The notes beneath the pieces were generated by a model, which ran no database searches, had not been told where the DNA came from, and worked only from the letters and a program-made list of their open reading frames with translations. A DNA stretch of 64,000 nt from Aeromonas schubertii (GTDB lineage: Bacteria; Pseudomonadota; Gammaproteobacteria; Enterobacterales; Aeromonadaceae), in contig NZ_CDDB01000109.1 of assembly GCF_000820105.1 (NCBI RefSeq), forward strand, positions 1 through 64,000, in the 5' to 3' direction. Shown here piece after piece: positions 36,307 through 43,896 of this stretch; the stretch's first letter is position 1; each line of letters starts with the position of its first letter. The translations under genes and the position numbers were made by a program.

Positions 36307-36885
36307 TCAATAGTAGGAGTGATCGCCACGCTGGTGCTCGGTGGCATCCTTGACGCCCTTGAGCTCGTTCGGGAACTTCTCCAGCAGTTGCTTCTCGATC
36401 CCCTCTTTGAGGGTGTAATCGACCATGGAGCAGCCGTTGCAACCACCGCCAAACTGCAGGATGGCGTAACCGTCTTCGGTCAGCTCGGTCAGGGTCACCT
36501 TACCGCCGTGACCGGCCAGCATGGGGTTCACCTCGGAGAGCAGCACGTATTCGATGCGCTCGATCAGGGGAGCGTCGTCACCCACCTTGCGCATCTTGGC
36601 GTTGGGTGCCTTGAGCGTCAGCTGGGAGCCCATCTGATCGGTGACGAAGTCGATGCTCGCCTCCTCCAGAAAGGGGGCACTCAGCGGGTCGATCAGGGTC
36701 TCGAAGCCGTCGAAGGGAAGGTGCTGATCATCCGGATCCACGGCATCGGGCGGGCAGTAAGAGACACCGCATTCGGCGTTGGGCGTACCGGGATTGACGA
36801 CAAACACCCGGATGTTGGTGCCTTCCGGCTGTTTCTCCAGCAGCTTGCGAAAATGAGCCTGGGCGGCCTCGGAAATGGTGATCAT
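36307..36885 (-). CDS. nfuA: Fe/S biogenesis protein NfuA
   Basis: This 192-residue iron-sulfur carrier has an N-terminal degenerate A-type domain (about 1-100) and a C-terminal Nfu domain with the cluster-binding pair C149-x2-C152 ([10 protein letters not shown]). The start at 36885 gives the standard [10 protein letters not shown]-terminus. comF and bioH follow upstream, the same gene trio as in E. coli (bioH-gntX-nfuA). Confidence 0.95.
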   Translation of the reverse strand: MITISEAAQAHFRKLLEKQPEGTNIRVFVVNPGTPNAECGVSYCPPDAVDPDDQHLPFDGFETLIDPLSAPFLEEASIDFVTDQMGSQLTLKAPNAKMRKVGDDAPLIERIEYVLLSEVNPMLAGHGGKVTLTELTEDGYAILQFGGGCNGCSMVDYTLKEGIEKQLLEKFPNELKGVKDATEHQRGDHSYY

Positions 36886-36969
36886 CACTGTCCTCGTAAA
36901 CCTGAGCAAATGGCTAGGGTATTGATGATACTCCTGTTGCCAGGCGATGGGTAGCACACCCGTCACGCT

Positions 36970-37695
36970 TCAGCCAAGATGCCGCAGGGTGCGACACAGG
37001 GCCCACACCTCCACCCGCTCCACCCCGCTTTCCCGCAACAGACGCGCCAACCGCCCCGCCGTCGCCCCTGTGGTTACCACATCGTCGATCAGCGCAACGT
37101 GACGATAGTGATGGCTCCCCACCCGAAAGGCATGGCGCAGATTGCGTCGCCGCGCCCCGGCACCGAGGCGACTCTGCTGAGGGGTTGCCCGCGCCCGTCT
37201 CAGCAAGCTCCTATCGAGTGGAATTCCGGTATGGCGGGCCACCTCACACGCCAGCAGCTCGGCCTGGTTAAACCCCCTGGTGATGCGCCGCCACCAGTGC
37301 AGCGGTACGGGTAGCAGCACCTCGGGCGGGTCGGTCAGATCCAGGTGATCGGCCAGCAGCCGTCCCAGTACATCGGCCAGCATCACCTGCCTGGCATACT
37401 TGAAGCGCGGAATTAACACAGGCCAGGGGGCCAGATAGTCACCGATCACCTGCAGCCGAGCCCAGGGAGGAGGCCGACGCTGACACCGGCCACACCACAA
37501 CTGATCCGGGGGGAGAGTATCGGGCAAGGGGGCGGCGCAACCGTGGCAGCGTCTCATATCCTGGTGCAGGGCTCGCCGGCAGACATCGCAAAGCAGCGGG
37601 ATCTCACTCGGCTGCAGACAGAGCAAGCAGTGACCACTCCAGTCGGCCCGACCACCCAGCAGCCCCCTTGCTTTCGTCACCCAGCCCTTTACCAT
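36970..37695 (-). CDS. ComF/GntX family phosphoribosyltransferase-like protein
   Basis: The 241-residue protein has an N-terminal zinc-finger region rich in CxxC pairs (CLLC, CDVC, CHGC, CGRC) and a C-terminal phosphoribosyltransferase-type fold with the PRPP motif ALIDDVVTTGAT. ComF proteins act in DNA uptake in competent bacteria; E. coli GntX is linked to use of DNA as nutrient. Its divergent neighbour is bioH. I start at 37695; the ATG at 37743 would overlap the bioH start and add a hydrophobic leader. Confidence 0.85.
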   Translation of the reverse strand: MVKGWVTKARGLLGGRADWSGHCLLCLQPSEIPLLCDVCRRALHQDMRRCHGCAAPLPDTLPPDQLWCGRCQRRPPPWARLQVIGDYLAPWPVLIPRFKYARQVMLADVLGRLLADHLDLTDPPEVLLPVPLHWWRRITRGFNQAELLACEVARHTGIPLDRSLLRRARATPQQSRLGAGARRRNLRHAFRVGSHHYRHVALIDDVVTTGATAGRLARLLRESGVERVEVWALCRTLRHLG

Positions 37696-37732
37696 GCCTG
37701 ACCACCATGACAACAACAGGACCTGAGTGTAG

Positions 37733-38497
37733 ATGAGCATCACGGTAGAGCTGACGGGGAAGGGGCCGGACCTGGTCCTGCTTCATGGTTGGGGCATGAA
37801 TAGTGCGGTTTGGCATGGTGTTGCCCCCCTTCTGGCCAACCACTATCGATTGCATCTGGTCGATCTTCCCGGATTTGGCGCCTCTGCACTGCCCGATGGG
37901 GTCGACTATAGCCTCGAATGGCTGGCAGAGGAGGTGGTGAAGGTTCTGCCCGAGCGCACCATCTTGCTGGGCTGGTCGCTGGGCGGACTGGTGGCCAGTC
38001 AAATCGCCCTCACCCACCCGCAGCGGGTACAGCAGCTCATCACAGTCGCCAGCTCGCCCTGCTTCCTGGCCCATGAAGGGTGGCCCGGCATAGCGCCCAA
38101 GGTGCTGGACGGTTTCCAACAGATGCTCAAGGGAGACTTTAACCAGACCATAGAGCGCTTCCTGGCCATTCAGGCCATGGGCAGCGAGCACGCCCGGGAT
38201 GATATCCGCCAACTGCGCCGCTGGCTGGCCGAGCGGCCGGCCCCCTCTCCTGTGGCGCTGGCCGAGGGACTCCGTCTACTGGCCGAGGTCGATCTGCGCG
38301 CAGCCATGGACAACTGGCAGGGATCCTGGCTGCGTCTCTACGGCCGTCTCGACGCTTTGGTGCCCCGCGCGGTCGTGCCTCTGCTCGACGCCCGCTTCCC
38401 GCACAGCTCGAGCCTGGTCTTCGAAAAGGCCTCCCATGCGCCCTTTATCTCCCATCCGGAGGAGTTTTGTCGCCGGCTCGGCGCCATGATCGACTAA
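37733..38497 (+). CDS. bioH: Pimeloyl-ACP methyl ester carboxylesterase BioH
   Basis: This 254-residue alpha/beta hydrolase removes the methyl ester from pimeloyl-ACP in biotin synthesis. The nucleophile is S82 in LGWSLGG, the acid sits in YGRLDALVP and the histidine in KASHAPFISHP; the oxyanion strand is LLHGWGMNS. It is divergent from comF with a very short or overlapping leader. The gene order supports BioH over other hydrolases. Confidence 0.93.
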   Translation: MSITVELTGKGPDLVLLHGWGMNSAVWHGVAPLLANHYRLHLVDLPGFGASALPDGVDYSLEWLAEEVVKVLPERTILLGWSLGGLVASQIALTHPQRVQQLITVASSPCFLAHEGWPGIAPKVLDGFQQMLKGDFNQTIERFLAIQAMGSEHARDDIRQLRRWLAERPAPSPVALAEGLRLLAEVDLRAAMDNWQGSWLRLYGRLDALVPRAVVPLLDARFPHSSSLVFEKASHAPFISHPEEFCRRLGAMID

Positions 38498-38567
38498 AAA
38501 AACGGCACATCACTTCAATTTCTTTCGCTACTGGTGAATAATTGAACTACCCGTTGTGTGAGGATGT

Positions 38568-38804
38568 GTGATGCGTATTGATTCAGCCATGACGAATGGC
38601 ACGATCGGCTTTCAGCGGGCCGAAAAAACCGTGGCCGACGCCTCAGCCTCTCTCGCCAGCCTCAGCACCCCCTCGGGTGACAAGGTCAACGTTCCCGAAG
38701 AGTTGGTGAATCTCAAGGTGGGCGAGTTGCAGGCTGGTGCCAATGCCAGGGTCATCAAGAGTGCCAACGAGATGATGGGGACGCTGATCGACATTCGAGT
38801 ATGA
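38568..38804 (+). CDS. Small protein with flagellar rod/hook C-terminal-like motif
   Basis: The 78-residue product has an N-terminal helix (SAMTNGTIGFQRAEKTV) similar in style to flagellar rod N-termini, and a C-terminal segment, VPEELVNLKVGELQAGANAR followed by VIKSANEMMGTLIDI, with the spacing of the FlgE/FlgG/FlgC C-terminal helix (EELVN, AN..VI, EM..TL). It lacks everything between, and no flagellar gene is nearby. It is 1 bp from the next gene, so the two are co-translated. Function is unknown. Confidence 0.6.
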   Translation: MMRIDSAMTNGTIGFQRAEKTVADASASLASLSTPSGDKVNVPEELVNLKVGELQAGANARVIKSANEMMGTLIDIRV

Positions 38805-38805
38805 C

Positions 38806-39582
38806 ATGAACGTTAATGTCGGCCTCCCCAACTTCATTCCCAACCATCTGTATCCCCAGACGGAATCTGCACGCGCCGATAACCGCAAGGCCGACTATAT
38901 CCCCCAGCCCAAAGCCTCCAGTTCCTATCCTGAGGGAGAGGAGATCGGGAGCCGTCAGCAGAGAGAAAACCCCAAGCCGGCCACCCAGAATCCTGAGAGC
39001 CAGGGACGTGAGGTTCGTGCCGGGTCTCAACCACAAGCCGGGCTTGAGCAGGTCGATCCCGACGGCCGCCAGGGTGGCCAACAGGGGCAGGGTCAACCGC
39101 AACGGGATCAATCCCGGCAGCAATTCACCCCCGAACAGCAAAGAGAGATAGAGCAGCTCAAGGATCGTGACCAGGAGGTGCATAACCACGAGCAGGCACA
39201 CCAGCGACTCGGTGGCCAGTACGCGGGAGCCCCAAGCTATGAGTACACCACGGGACCGGATGCCCAGCGCTATGCACAGGGTGGTGAAGTCTCAATTGAC
39301 ACGACAGAGATTCCTCACGACCCCTCGGCCACCATCCGTAAGATGCAGGCCGTACAGGCCGCCGCGCTGGCCCCGACCGATCCTTCTGCACAGGATTATG
39401 CCGTTGCGCGCGCCGCCGCACGCAAGGAGATGAAGGCCAGCCAACAGCTCTACCAGCGCACCATCTCCGGACGAGGCGGTCCACTCGATAACATCATGAC
39501 CCAACGCAATCGGGTTATCGCCCAGCACTACCAGAGTGCCGTCACTCCGCTGCACACTGGTGGTCTCAATCTCTCGGTCTGA
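38806..39582 (+). CDS. SprA-related, putative metalloprotease-like protein
   Basis: The 258-residue protein has a low-complexity, Gln/Pro/Arg-rich first half (to about residue 105), followed by the conserved region of the SprA-related family: KDRDQEVHNHEQAHQ, then a GGQYAGAPSYEYTTGPDAQRYA block split by the family's usual glycines. HEQAH fits the HExxH zinc-protease signature, though activity is unproven. No signal peptide is evident. It starts 1 bp after the rod-like small gene. Confidence 0.7.
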   Translation: MNVNVGLPNFIPNHLYPQTESARADNRKADYIPQPKASSSYPEGEEIGSRQQRENPKPATQNPESQGREVRAGSQPQAGLEQVDPDGRQGGQQGQGQPQRDQSRQQFTPEQQREIEQLKDRDQEVHNHEQAHQRLGGQYAGAPSYEYTTGPDAQRYAQGGEVSIDTTEIPHDPSATIRKMQAVQAAALAPTDPSAQDYAVARAAARKEMKASQQLYQRTISGRGGPLDNIMTQRNRVIAQHYQSAVTPLHTGGLNLSV

Positions 39583-39647
39583 ACGGCAACCCCGTCTCTC
39601 CTGATCTATCTTTTGAGTTACTGATTGAACACAGAGCGAGAACCATT

Positions 39648-39926
39648 ATGACCTTCGATGAAGTCACCCCTGAGCATTTCACCACCTTCTCACGCGTGCC
39701 CCCTCCTCACCTGCAGATGGAACAGCTGTTGATGCAACTGGGTGGAGGTGGAACCGAGGGGACTGCCTTCAAGAAGAAGGTACTGCTCGCCGCCGGCTGG
39801 AGTCACACGGGTGTTGTCTCGTTTGGCAAGTATCCCCAAGAAGCCTGTAATGCCTTCAATCGGTTACGCCTGGTGCTTGCCGAGACGGAGCAACCGGAAG
39901 AGATTCTGGAGAGGTTGAAAATATAG
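39648..39926 (+). CDS. Small hypothetical protein
   Basis: I do not recognise this 92-residue protein. It is soluble, with a Gly run (LGGGGTEG) near residue 35 and a basic KKK shortly after, and has no cysteine motif beyond a single Cys. It follows the SprA-related gene by 65 bp in the same direction and precedes the hairpin at 40067-40094, so it may be the last gene of that small operon. Confidence 0.5.
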   Translation: MTFDEVTPEHFTTFSRVPPPHLQMEQLLMQLGGGGTEGTAFKKKVLLAAGWSHTGVVSFGKYPQEACNAFNRLRLVLAETEQPEEILERLKI

Positions 39927-40066
39927 TTACAAATCAGACAATTAAGGTTATTTGATGATATTTTCATGGCTGGACGACACTTTTTTCTCGGTACAGTGGA
40001 ACTTATTCTCAAACCCGCGGCCTAACTAGATAGTTGAGGAAGTGCTAGTAAGTCACCTTTTGATAC

Positions 40067-40094
40067 AGCCCCGATGTCAATCGGGGCTTTTTTT
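40067..40094 (+). terminator. Strong intrinsic terminator
   Basis: AGCCCCGAT / ATCGGGGCT form a 9-bp stem with loop GTCA, followed by seven T. It is about 140 bp past the last small gene. Nothing else is recognisable in 39927-40066, so it either ends that operon or a short unrecognised RNA. Confidence 0.85.
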
Positions 40095-40182
40095 ATGGCC
40101 ATGATAAATAAGGAAAATATTTTCAGTCACAGTTCTTGAAAGTAACTTACATAAATTACTTTCACTTTTTGTCCAGTTGCTG

Positions 40183-40188
40183 TACAGT
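40183..40188 (+). promoter_or_regulatory. -10 element of Spot 42 promoter
   Basis: TACAGT lies 7 bp before the conserved Spot 42 first base (G40196), the correct distance for a sigma-70 -10 box. No good -35 hexamer stands 17 bp upstream, suggesting dependence on an activator or an extended element. Confidence 0.5.
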
Positions 40189-40195
40189 TAGCGGC

Positions 40196-40298
40196 GTAGG
40201 GTACAGAGGTAAGATGTTCTATCTTTCAGACCTTTTATTTCACGTAATTGAATGTGGCTGAATAGCGGCCCCGCAGAGTCTCTGTGGGGCGTTTTTTT
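40196..40298 (+). ncRNA. spf: Spot 42 small RNA
   Basis: The sequence from 40196 is nearly identical to E. coli Spot 42: the first 40 bases (beginning GTAGGGTACAGAGGTAAGAT) match base for base, and conservation continues through TTTCACGTAATTG and GGCTGAATA. It ends in an intrinsic terminator (40268-40290, GC stem with one G-U pair, then seven T). Spot 42 is an Hfq-dependent RNA that represses secondary-carbon and central-metabolism genes and is itself repressed by CRP-cAMP in E. coli. Here it lies beside sgrR rather than between polA and engB. Confidence 0.97.
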
Positions 40299-40320
40299 GC
40301 CCAAAAACTAGAGCAAATAC

Positions 40321-40348
40321 TTTAAAAACTGGTTCGACCTGTTATACT
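40321..40348 (+). promoter_or_regulatory. Putative promoter of a second small RNA
   Basis: TTTAAA (40321-40326) and TATACT (40343-40348) are spaced 16 bp, predicting a start near 40355. It begins only about 25 bp after the Spot 42 terminator, in an interval with no coding sequence. Confidence 0.5.
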
Positions 40349-40354
40349 TCTCCT

Positions 40355-40462
40355 GCTTCTTGAAGAACACCCATCGTCTCGTTCTCAAGATTTAGCTTCT
40401 TCCTATTTTTTACGCTGATTCTGGCGGCCGGAGCGCGATTCGCGGTTCCGGCCCTATTTTTA
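40355..40462 (+). ncRNA. Candidate small RNA downstream of spf
   Basis: A promoter-like pair upstream and a strong intrinsic terminator bound this interval of about 108 nt. The terminator is GGCCGGA / TCCGGCC (40426-40432 with 40447-40453), an inner CGCG stem, then CTATTTTTA. The RNA would have a pyrimidine-rich, mostly unpaired 5' half (TTCTTGAAGAAC, CTTCTTCCTATTTTTT). No open frame fits. It does not match an RNA I know. The stretch 40463-40625 after it holds nothing I recognise. Confidence 0.5.
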
Positions 40463-40625
40463 TCGGGCTATCAACGTAATTTAATTACACGAATGTAATA
40501 AATCACAGATGAAACTGAAAGTCAGCGAACGTGGCGTGAAAACGTTATCTCAACGAAGACAATTAATTCTCTCTGATAAATAAGAATTTCACAGCAGGTT
40601 CATCTAAATAATCGACCAACTCACC

Positions 40626-42308
40626 CTATTCAGCCTGGGGTGCAATCCAGGCGTTTCGAAAGTCGAACCATCCTAGCGCCGTCATTCGAACCCCATTAAC
40701 GCCACTGCGATTATCAAGCTCCAGCCAATGATGAAACAGGGGCATAAACAGTGCCCGGCGCTGTAACCGCGCCACCTCCTCCCGCACTCCCATCTCGTGC
40801 AGCCCATCGCGCCAGAGCGTCAATCCCTGCCAAAAGGAAGACTCGTCATGCCATACGGCTCGCAGCAGAGGCAACTCCTGTAACCAGGCATAGACGGCAT
40901 AATCGCTCGCCTGTTCCAGGTTGACCGTCCCCAACCAGATATCGACGCCCTCCCAATCTCCCCGTGCCCAGGTATGGTAATCCACCTCTCTCACGACCAG
41001 TTCAATCCCCTCTTTCTCCAGCCGCGAACCCATGACGGCGGCCAGAGCCGCAAACTCCAGATGCTGACTGAAATAGGCCAATACCAGACGATGGGGGAGA
41101 GCGGCGTTCAATGGTGCTGACGAAAGCGGAACATCACGCCAGCGAGGCAGTAACCCCCGCGCAGGAGCCAACACCTCATGCAGCTCAGCGGGCAAGCCAC
41201 CGAGCAAGCGAACCGGATTCAGGCAATGTGCCAACCAGCTTCTCAGGCCCTCATCGGCCATGCGCGGTGAGCGCTGATCTGCCAGCATGAAATAGCAACC
41301 CGCCTCCAGCGCAGAGGCCGCTCTGGCCTGACCAGAATCCCTATGCTCAACCGCCAGTTGCAACTGGCAGGTAAGGCGCTCTGCGAGAGGGGGTAGCATC
41401 CAGATATCGACCTCGTCGAGCAGGGCTCGCAATCCGAAGTAGTCATCGAATGCCGCCAGACGCAGGCGCTGGCTATCATTGGTCACCACCCGATAGGGAC
41501 CGCTCCCCACCGGATAGAGGGCCATATCGGCCCTCTCTTGCCAGTCTCCTGGCAGGATCAAGGCGGCAGGTTCACACAGCAGATGGGGTAACCAGGGATC
41601 CGGCGTCGAGAGCACTATGTCCACGACCCTTGGGGAGACGGCCTCCACTCGTTCCATATGAGCAAACAGTGGACGGCTCTTCAGGCGTCCCAGAGAGAGG
41701 CAGACATCTTCCGCCTGCAAGAGCCCGCCATGATGGAAGCGGACCATGGGACGCAGATAGAAGCGCCAGTGTAACGGTGAGAGCATGACCCAATGGTGGG
41801 CGAGGTCAGACTCAATTTCCCCATTTTCCTCATTTCGTCTCAGCAGACCGTTAAAGATCTGCCGAACCAGGTGGATCTCGGACCGACGCAGAGGCAGATG
41901 CGGCAATAGATTGGGCAGTGGTCGGTAGTAAGGGACCCGCAGGATCTGCTGGCCTTCCGAGGTCAAGGTGCCCGAGCCACCGGCCAGATAGGGGAGCAGT
42001 CGCTCGACCTGTCCATCGACCAACTGCAGCGCCTGCTCCAGCCTCCCCTGCGTGACCAATGCCTCTAATCGCCGACTCTGAAGCATCACCGGAGAGTCCA
42101 GCAGCGTCAGCCTGGCCCGTCGACCACGACCGGCCGATGCCTGCCAGGACAGCCACCCCTGCTCCTGCATCCGTTGCAGCAGCAGGCGGGCATTACGTGA
42201 GGTGCAACAGAGCAACTCGGCCACCTCCCCCAGGGTCAATTCGCTATCGAGAGAGGAGAGTTGGCGCACCAGGCGTTCAAAGTGCTGATAGAGGCGTTCA
42301 CTGGGCAT
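40626..42308 (-). CDS. sgrR: Sugar-phosphate stress transcription factor SgrR
   Basis: This 560-residue regulator in E. coli activates sgrS when glucose phosphate accumulates. An N-terminal winged-helix domain (about 1-110; LTLGEVAELLCCTSRNARLL) is joined to a solute-binding-protein-like domain (about 160-560). MPSERL at the start, YYRPLPNLLPHLPLRRSE and HHWVMLSPLHWRFYLRP match E. coli SgrR closely. I use the ATG at 42308, equal to the E. coli start, not the TTG at 42323. It is divergent from sgrT, with 86 bp between. Confidence 0.93.
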   Translation of the reverse strand: MPSERLYQHFERLVRQLSSLDSELTLGEVAELLCCTSRNARLLLQRMQEQGWLSWQASAGRGRRARLTLLDSPVMLQSRRLEALVTQGRLEQALQLVDGQVERLLPYLAGGSGTLTSEGQQILRVPYYRPLPNLLPHLPLRRSEIHLVRQIFNGLLRRNEENGEIESDLAHHWVMLSPLHWRFYLRPMVRFHHGGLLQAEDVCLSLGRLKSRPLFAHMERVEAVSPRVVDIVLSTPDPWLPHLLCEPAALILPGDWQERADMALYPVGSGPYRVVTNDSQRLRLAAFDDYFGLRALLDEVDIWMLPPLAERLTCQLQLAVEHRDSGQARAASALEAGCYFMLADQRSPRMADEGLRSWLAHCLNPVRLLGGLPAELHEVLAPARGLLPRWRDVPLSSAPLNAALPHRLVLAYFSQHLEFAALAAVMGSRLEKEGIELVVREVDYHTWARGDWEGVDIWLGTVNLEQASDYAVYAWLQELPLLRAVWHDESSFWQGLTLWRDGLHEMGVREEVARLQRRALFMPLFHHWLELDNRSGVNGVRMTALGWFDFRNAWIAPQAE

Positions 42309-42394
42309 AAATAAGGAAACCAATCTTTTACTATTTTCAGTTTTACCTTCCTCATTTTACGCCAATATTGGGCTCAACCAAGAGGAGACACCCC

Positions 42395-42553
42395 ATGACA
42401 CTGACCAATCCCCTGCCGTTCTGGCGCCGCTACTTCTCCCGCATCGTTCACCAGAGCCCGAGCTGGCGACAGGATCCGCTGTCAACCCTGACACAACTGA
42501 TGCAGTGGGACCTCCCCTATGTGGAAGACCGGGAATATCGTCGCCGTCTTTAG
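42395..42553 (+). CDS. sgrT: SgrT-like small protein
   Basis: This 52-residue protein contains PFWRRYFSRI and, near the C-terminus, LTQLMQWDLPY, matching the FY/W-x2-YF and LMQWD signatures of E. coli SgrT. In E. coli SgrT is encoded within the sgrS RNA and blocks the glucose transporter PtsG. The gene lies divergent from sgrR exactly as sgrS does. A GAGGAG site precedes the ATG. I see no clear sgrS antisense segment or terminator after it, so whether the transcript is also a regulatory RNA is open. Confidence 0.75.
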   Translation: MTLTNPLPFWRRYFSRIVHQSPSWRQDPLSTLTQLMQWDLPYVEDREYRRRL

Positions 42554-42591
42554 GATCTGTGATTTACAGTGAACCGCCACAGGCATAAAGT

Positions 42592-42607
42592 GGACGTCTA
42601 TCCGTCT
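42592..42607 (+). promoter_or_regulatory. MetJ operator upstream of metY
   Basis: Two adjacent met boxes, GGACGTCT (7 of 8 match to AGACGTCT) and ATCCGTCT (6 of 8), are in 8-bp register, 20 bp before the metY start. They predict repression by MetJ with S-adenosylmethionine. Confidence 0.7.
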
Positions 42608-42626
42608 AAAGAACAAGGAACGTACC

Positions 42627-43895
42627 ATGCAAGACGCCACCCTGGCCCTTCATCACGGCTTCACCAGCGATCCCGCGACCAAGGCCGTCGCCGTCCCCAT
42701 CTACCAGACTGTTGCGTACGAGTTTGACAGCGCCCAACACGGGGCCGATCTCTTCGATCTGGCAGTCCCCGGCAATATCTATACCCGCATCATGAACCCC
42801 ACCAACGATGTGCTGGAGCAACGGATGGCGGCGTTGGAAGGTGGTGTGGCAGCACTGGCCGTATCGGCAGGATCGGCCGCCATCACCTACGCCATCCAGG
42901 CCCTGGCACGGGCGGGGGATAACATAGTCTCCACCCCCCAGCTCTACGGGGGCACCTACACCCTGTTTGCCCACATGCTGCCCAGCCAGGGAATAGAGGT
43001 TCGCTTCGCCCGGGACGACAGCCCCGAAGCCATCGCAGCCCTCATCGACGGACACACCAAGGCAGTCTACTGCGAGAGCATCGGCAATCCGGCAGGCAAC
43101 ATTGTCGACATTGGGGCCCTGGCCCGGGTCGCTCATGCCGCCGGGGTCCCCCTGATCGTGGATAACACTGTGGCCTCTCCCGTCCTGTGCAAACCCATCA
43201 CCCACGGCGCCGACATAGTGGTTCACAGCCTGACCAAGTATGTGGGCGGGCATGGCAACTCGCTGGGAGGCATCATTGTGGACGGAGGCACCTTCCCTTG
43301 GCATCAACACGCCACCCGTTTTCCGCAGCTGACCCGGCCCGAGCCCTCCTATCACGGAGTGGTCTACACCGAGGCCTTTGGCGCGGCAGCCTTTATCGGC
43401 CGGGTGCGCACCGTCCCCCTGCGCAATACGGGAGCGGCCCTCTCCCCCTTCAATGCCTTTTTGATCCTGCAGGGGCTAGAGACCCTGACCCTTCGCATGG
43501 ATCGCCATGTGGAGAATGCCATGGCAGTTGCCCTCCATCTGCAGCAACACCCGGCGGTAGAGTGGGTCAGCTACGCCGGCCTGCCCGACCACCCACACCA
43601 CGGACTGGCCAGCCGCTACATGGGAGGACGCCCCTCGGCGCTGCTCTCCTTCGGGCTCAAGGGGGGGTATGAGGCGGGGGTGCGCTTCTATGATGCTCTG
43701 CGCATCTTCAAGCGCCTGGTCAACATAGGGGATGCCAAGTCACTGGCCTGCCATCCGGCCTCGACCACCCATCGCCAACTGAGCGAGGCGGAGCAGTCCA
43801 AGGCCGGGGTAAGGCCAGAGATGATCCGCCTCTCGGTAGGCATAGAAGATATCGGCGATCTGCTGGCCGACCTGGACCAGGCGCTGCAGGCCTGA
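42627..43895 (+). CDS. metY: O-acetylhomoserine aminocarboxypropyltransferase (MetY-type) PLP enzyme
   Basis: This 422-residue Cys/Met-metabolism PLP enzyme makes homocysteine (or methionine) directly from an acylated homoserine and sulfide. The PLP lysine is K204 in SLTKYVGGHGNSLGG and D179 contacts the ring nitrogen (IVDNTVASP). The length and the GHGNSLGGIIVDGG insertion fit the MetY group rather than MetB or MetC. MetJ boxes lie upstream. The window's MetA is the succinyl type, so the actual acyl donor preference is worth testing. Confidence 0.88.
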   Translation: MQDATLALHHGFTSDPATKAVAVPIYQTVAYEFDSAQHGADLFDLAVPGNIYTRIMNPTNDVLEQRMAALEGGVAALAVSAGSAAITYAIQALARAGDNIVSTPQLYGGTYTLFAHMLPSQGIEVRFARDDSPEAIAALIDGHTKAVYCESIGNPAGNIVDIGALARVAHAAGVPLIVDNTVASPVLCKPITHGADIVVHSLTKYVGGHGNSLGGIIVDGGTFPWHQHATRFPQLTRPEPSYHGVVYTEAFGAAAFIGRVRTVPLRNTGAALSPFNAFLILQGLETLTLRMDRHVENAMAVALHLQQHPAVEWVSYAGLPDHPHHGLASRYMGGRPSALLSFGLKGGYEAGVRFYDALRIFKRLVNIGDAKSLACHPASTTHRQLSEAEQSKAGVRPEMIRLSVGIEDIGDLLADLDQALQA

Positions 43896-43896
43896 T

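Noticed and set aside
42593..42606. GACG/CGTC hairpin as the 3' end of an SgrS RNA
   Set aside because: It has only four base pairs and no T-run, and the bases are better explained as MetJ boxes.
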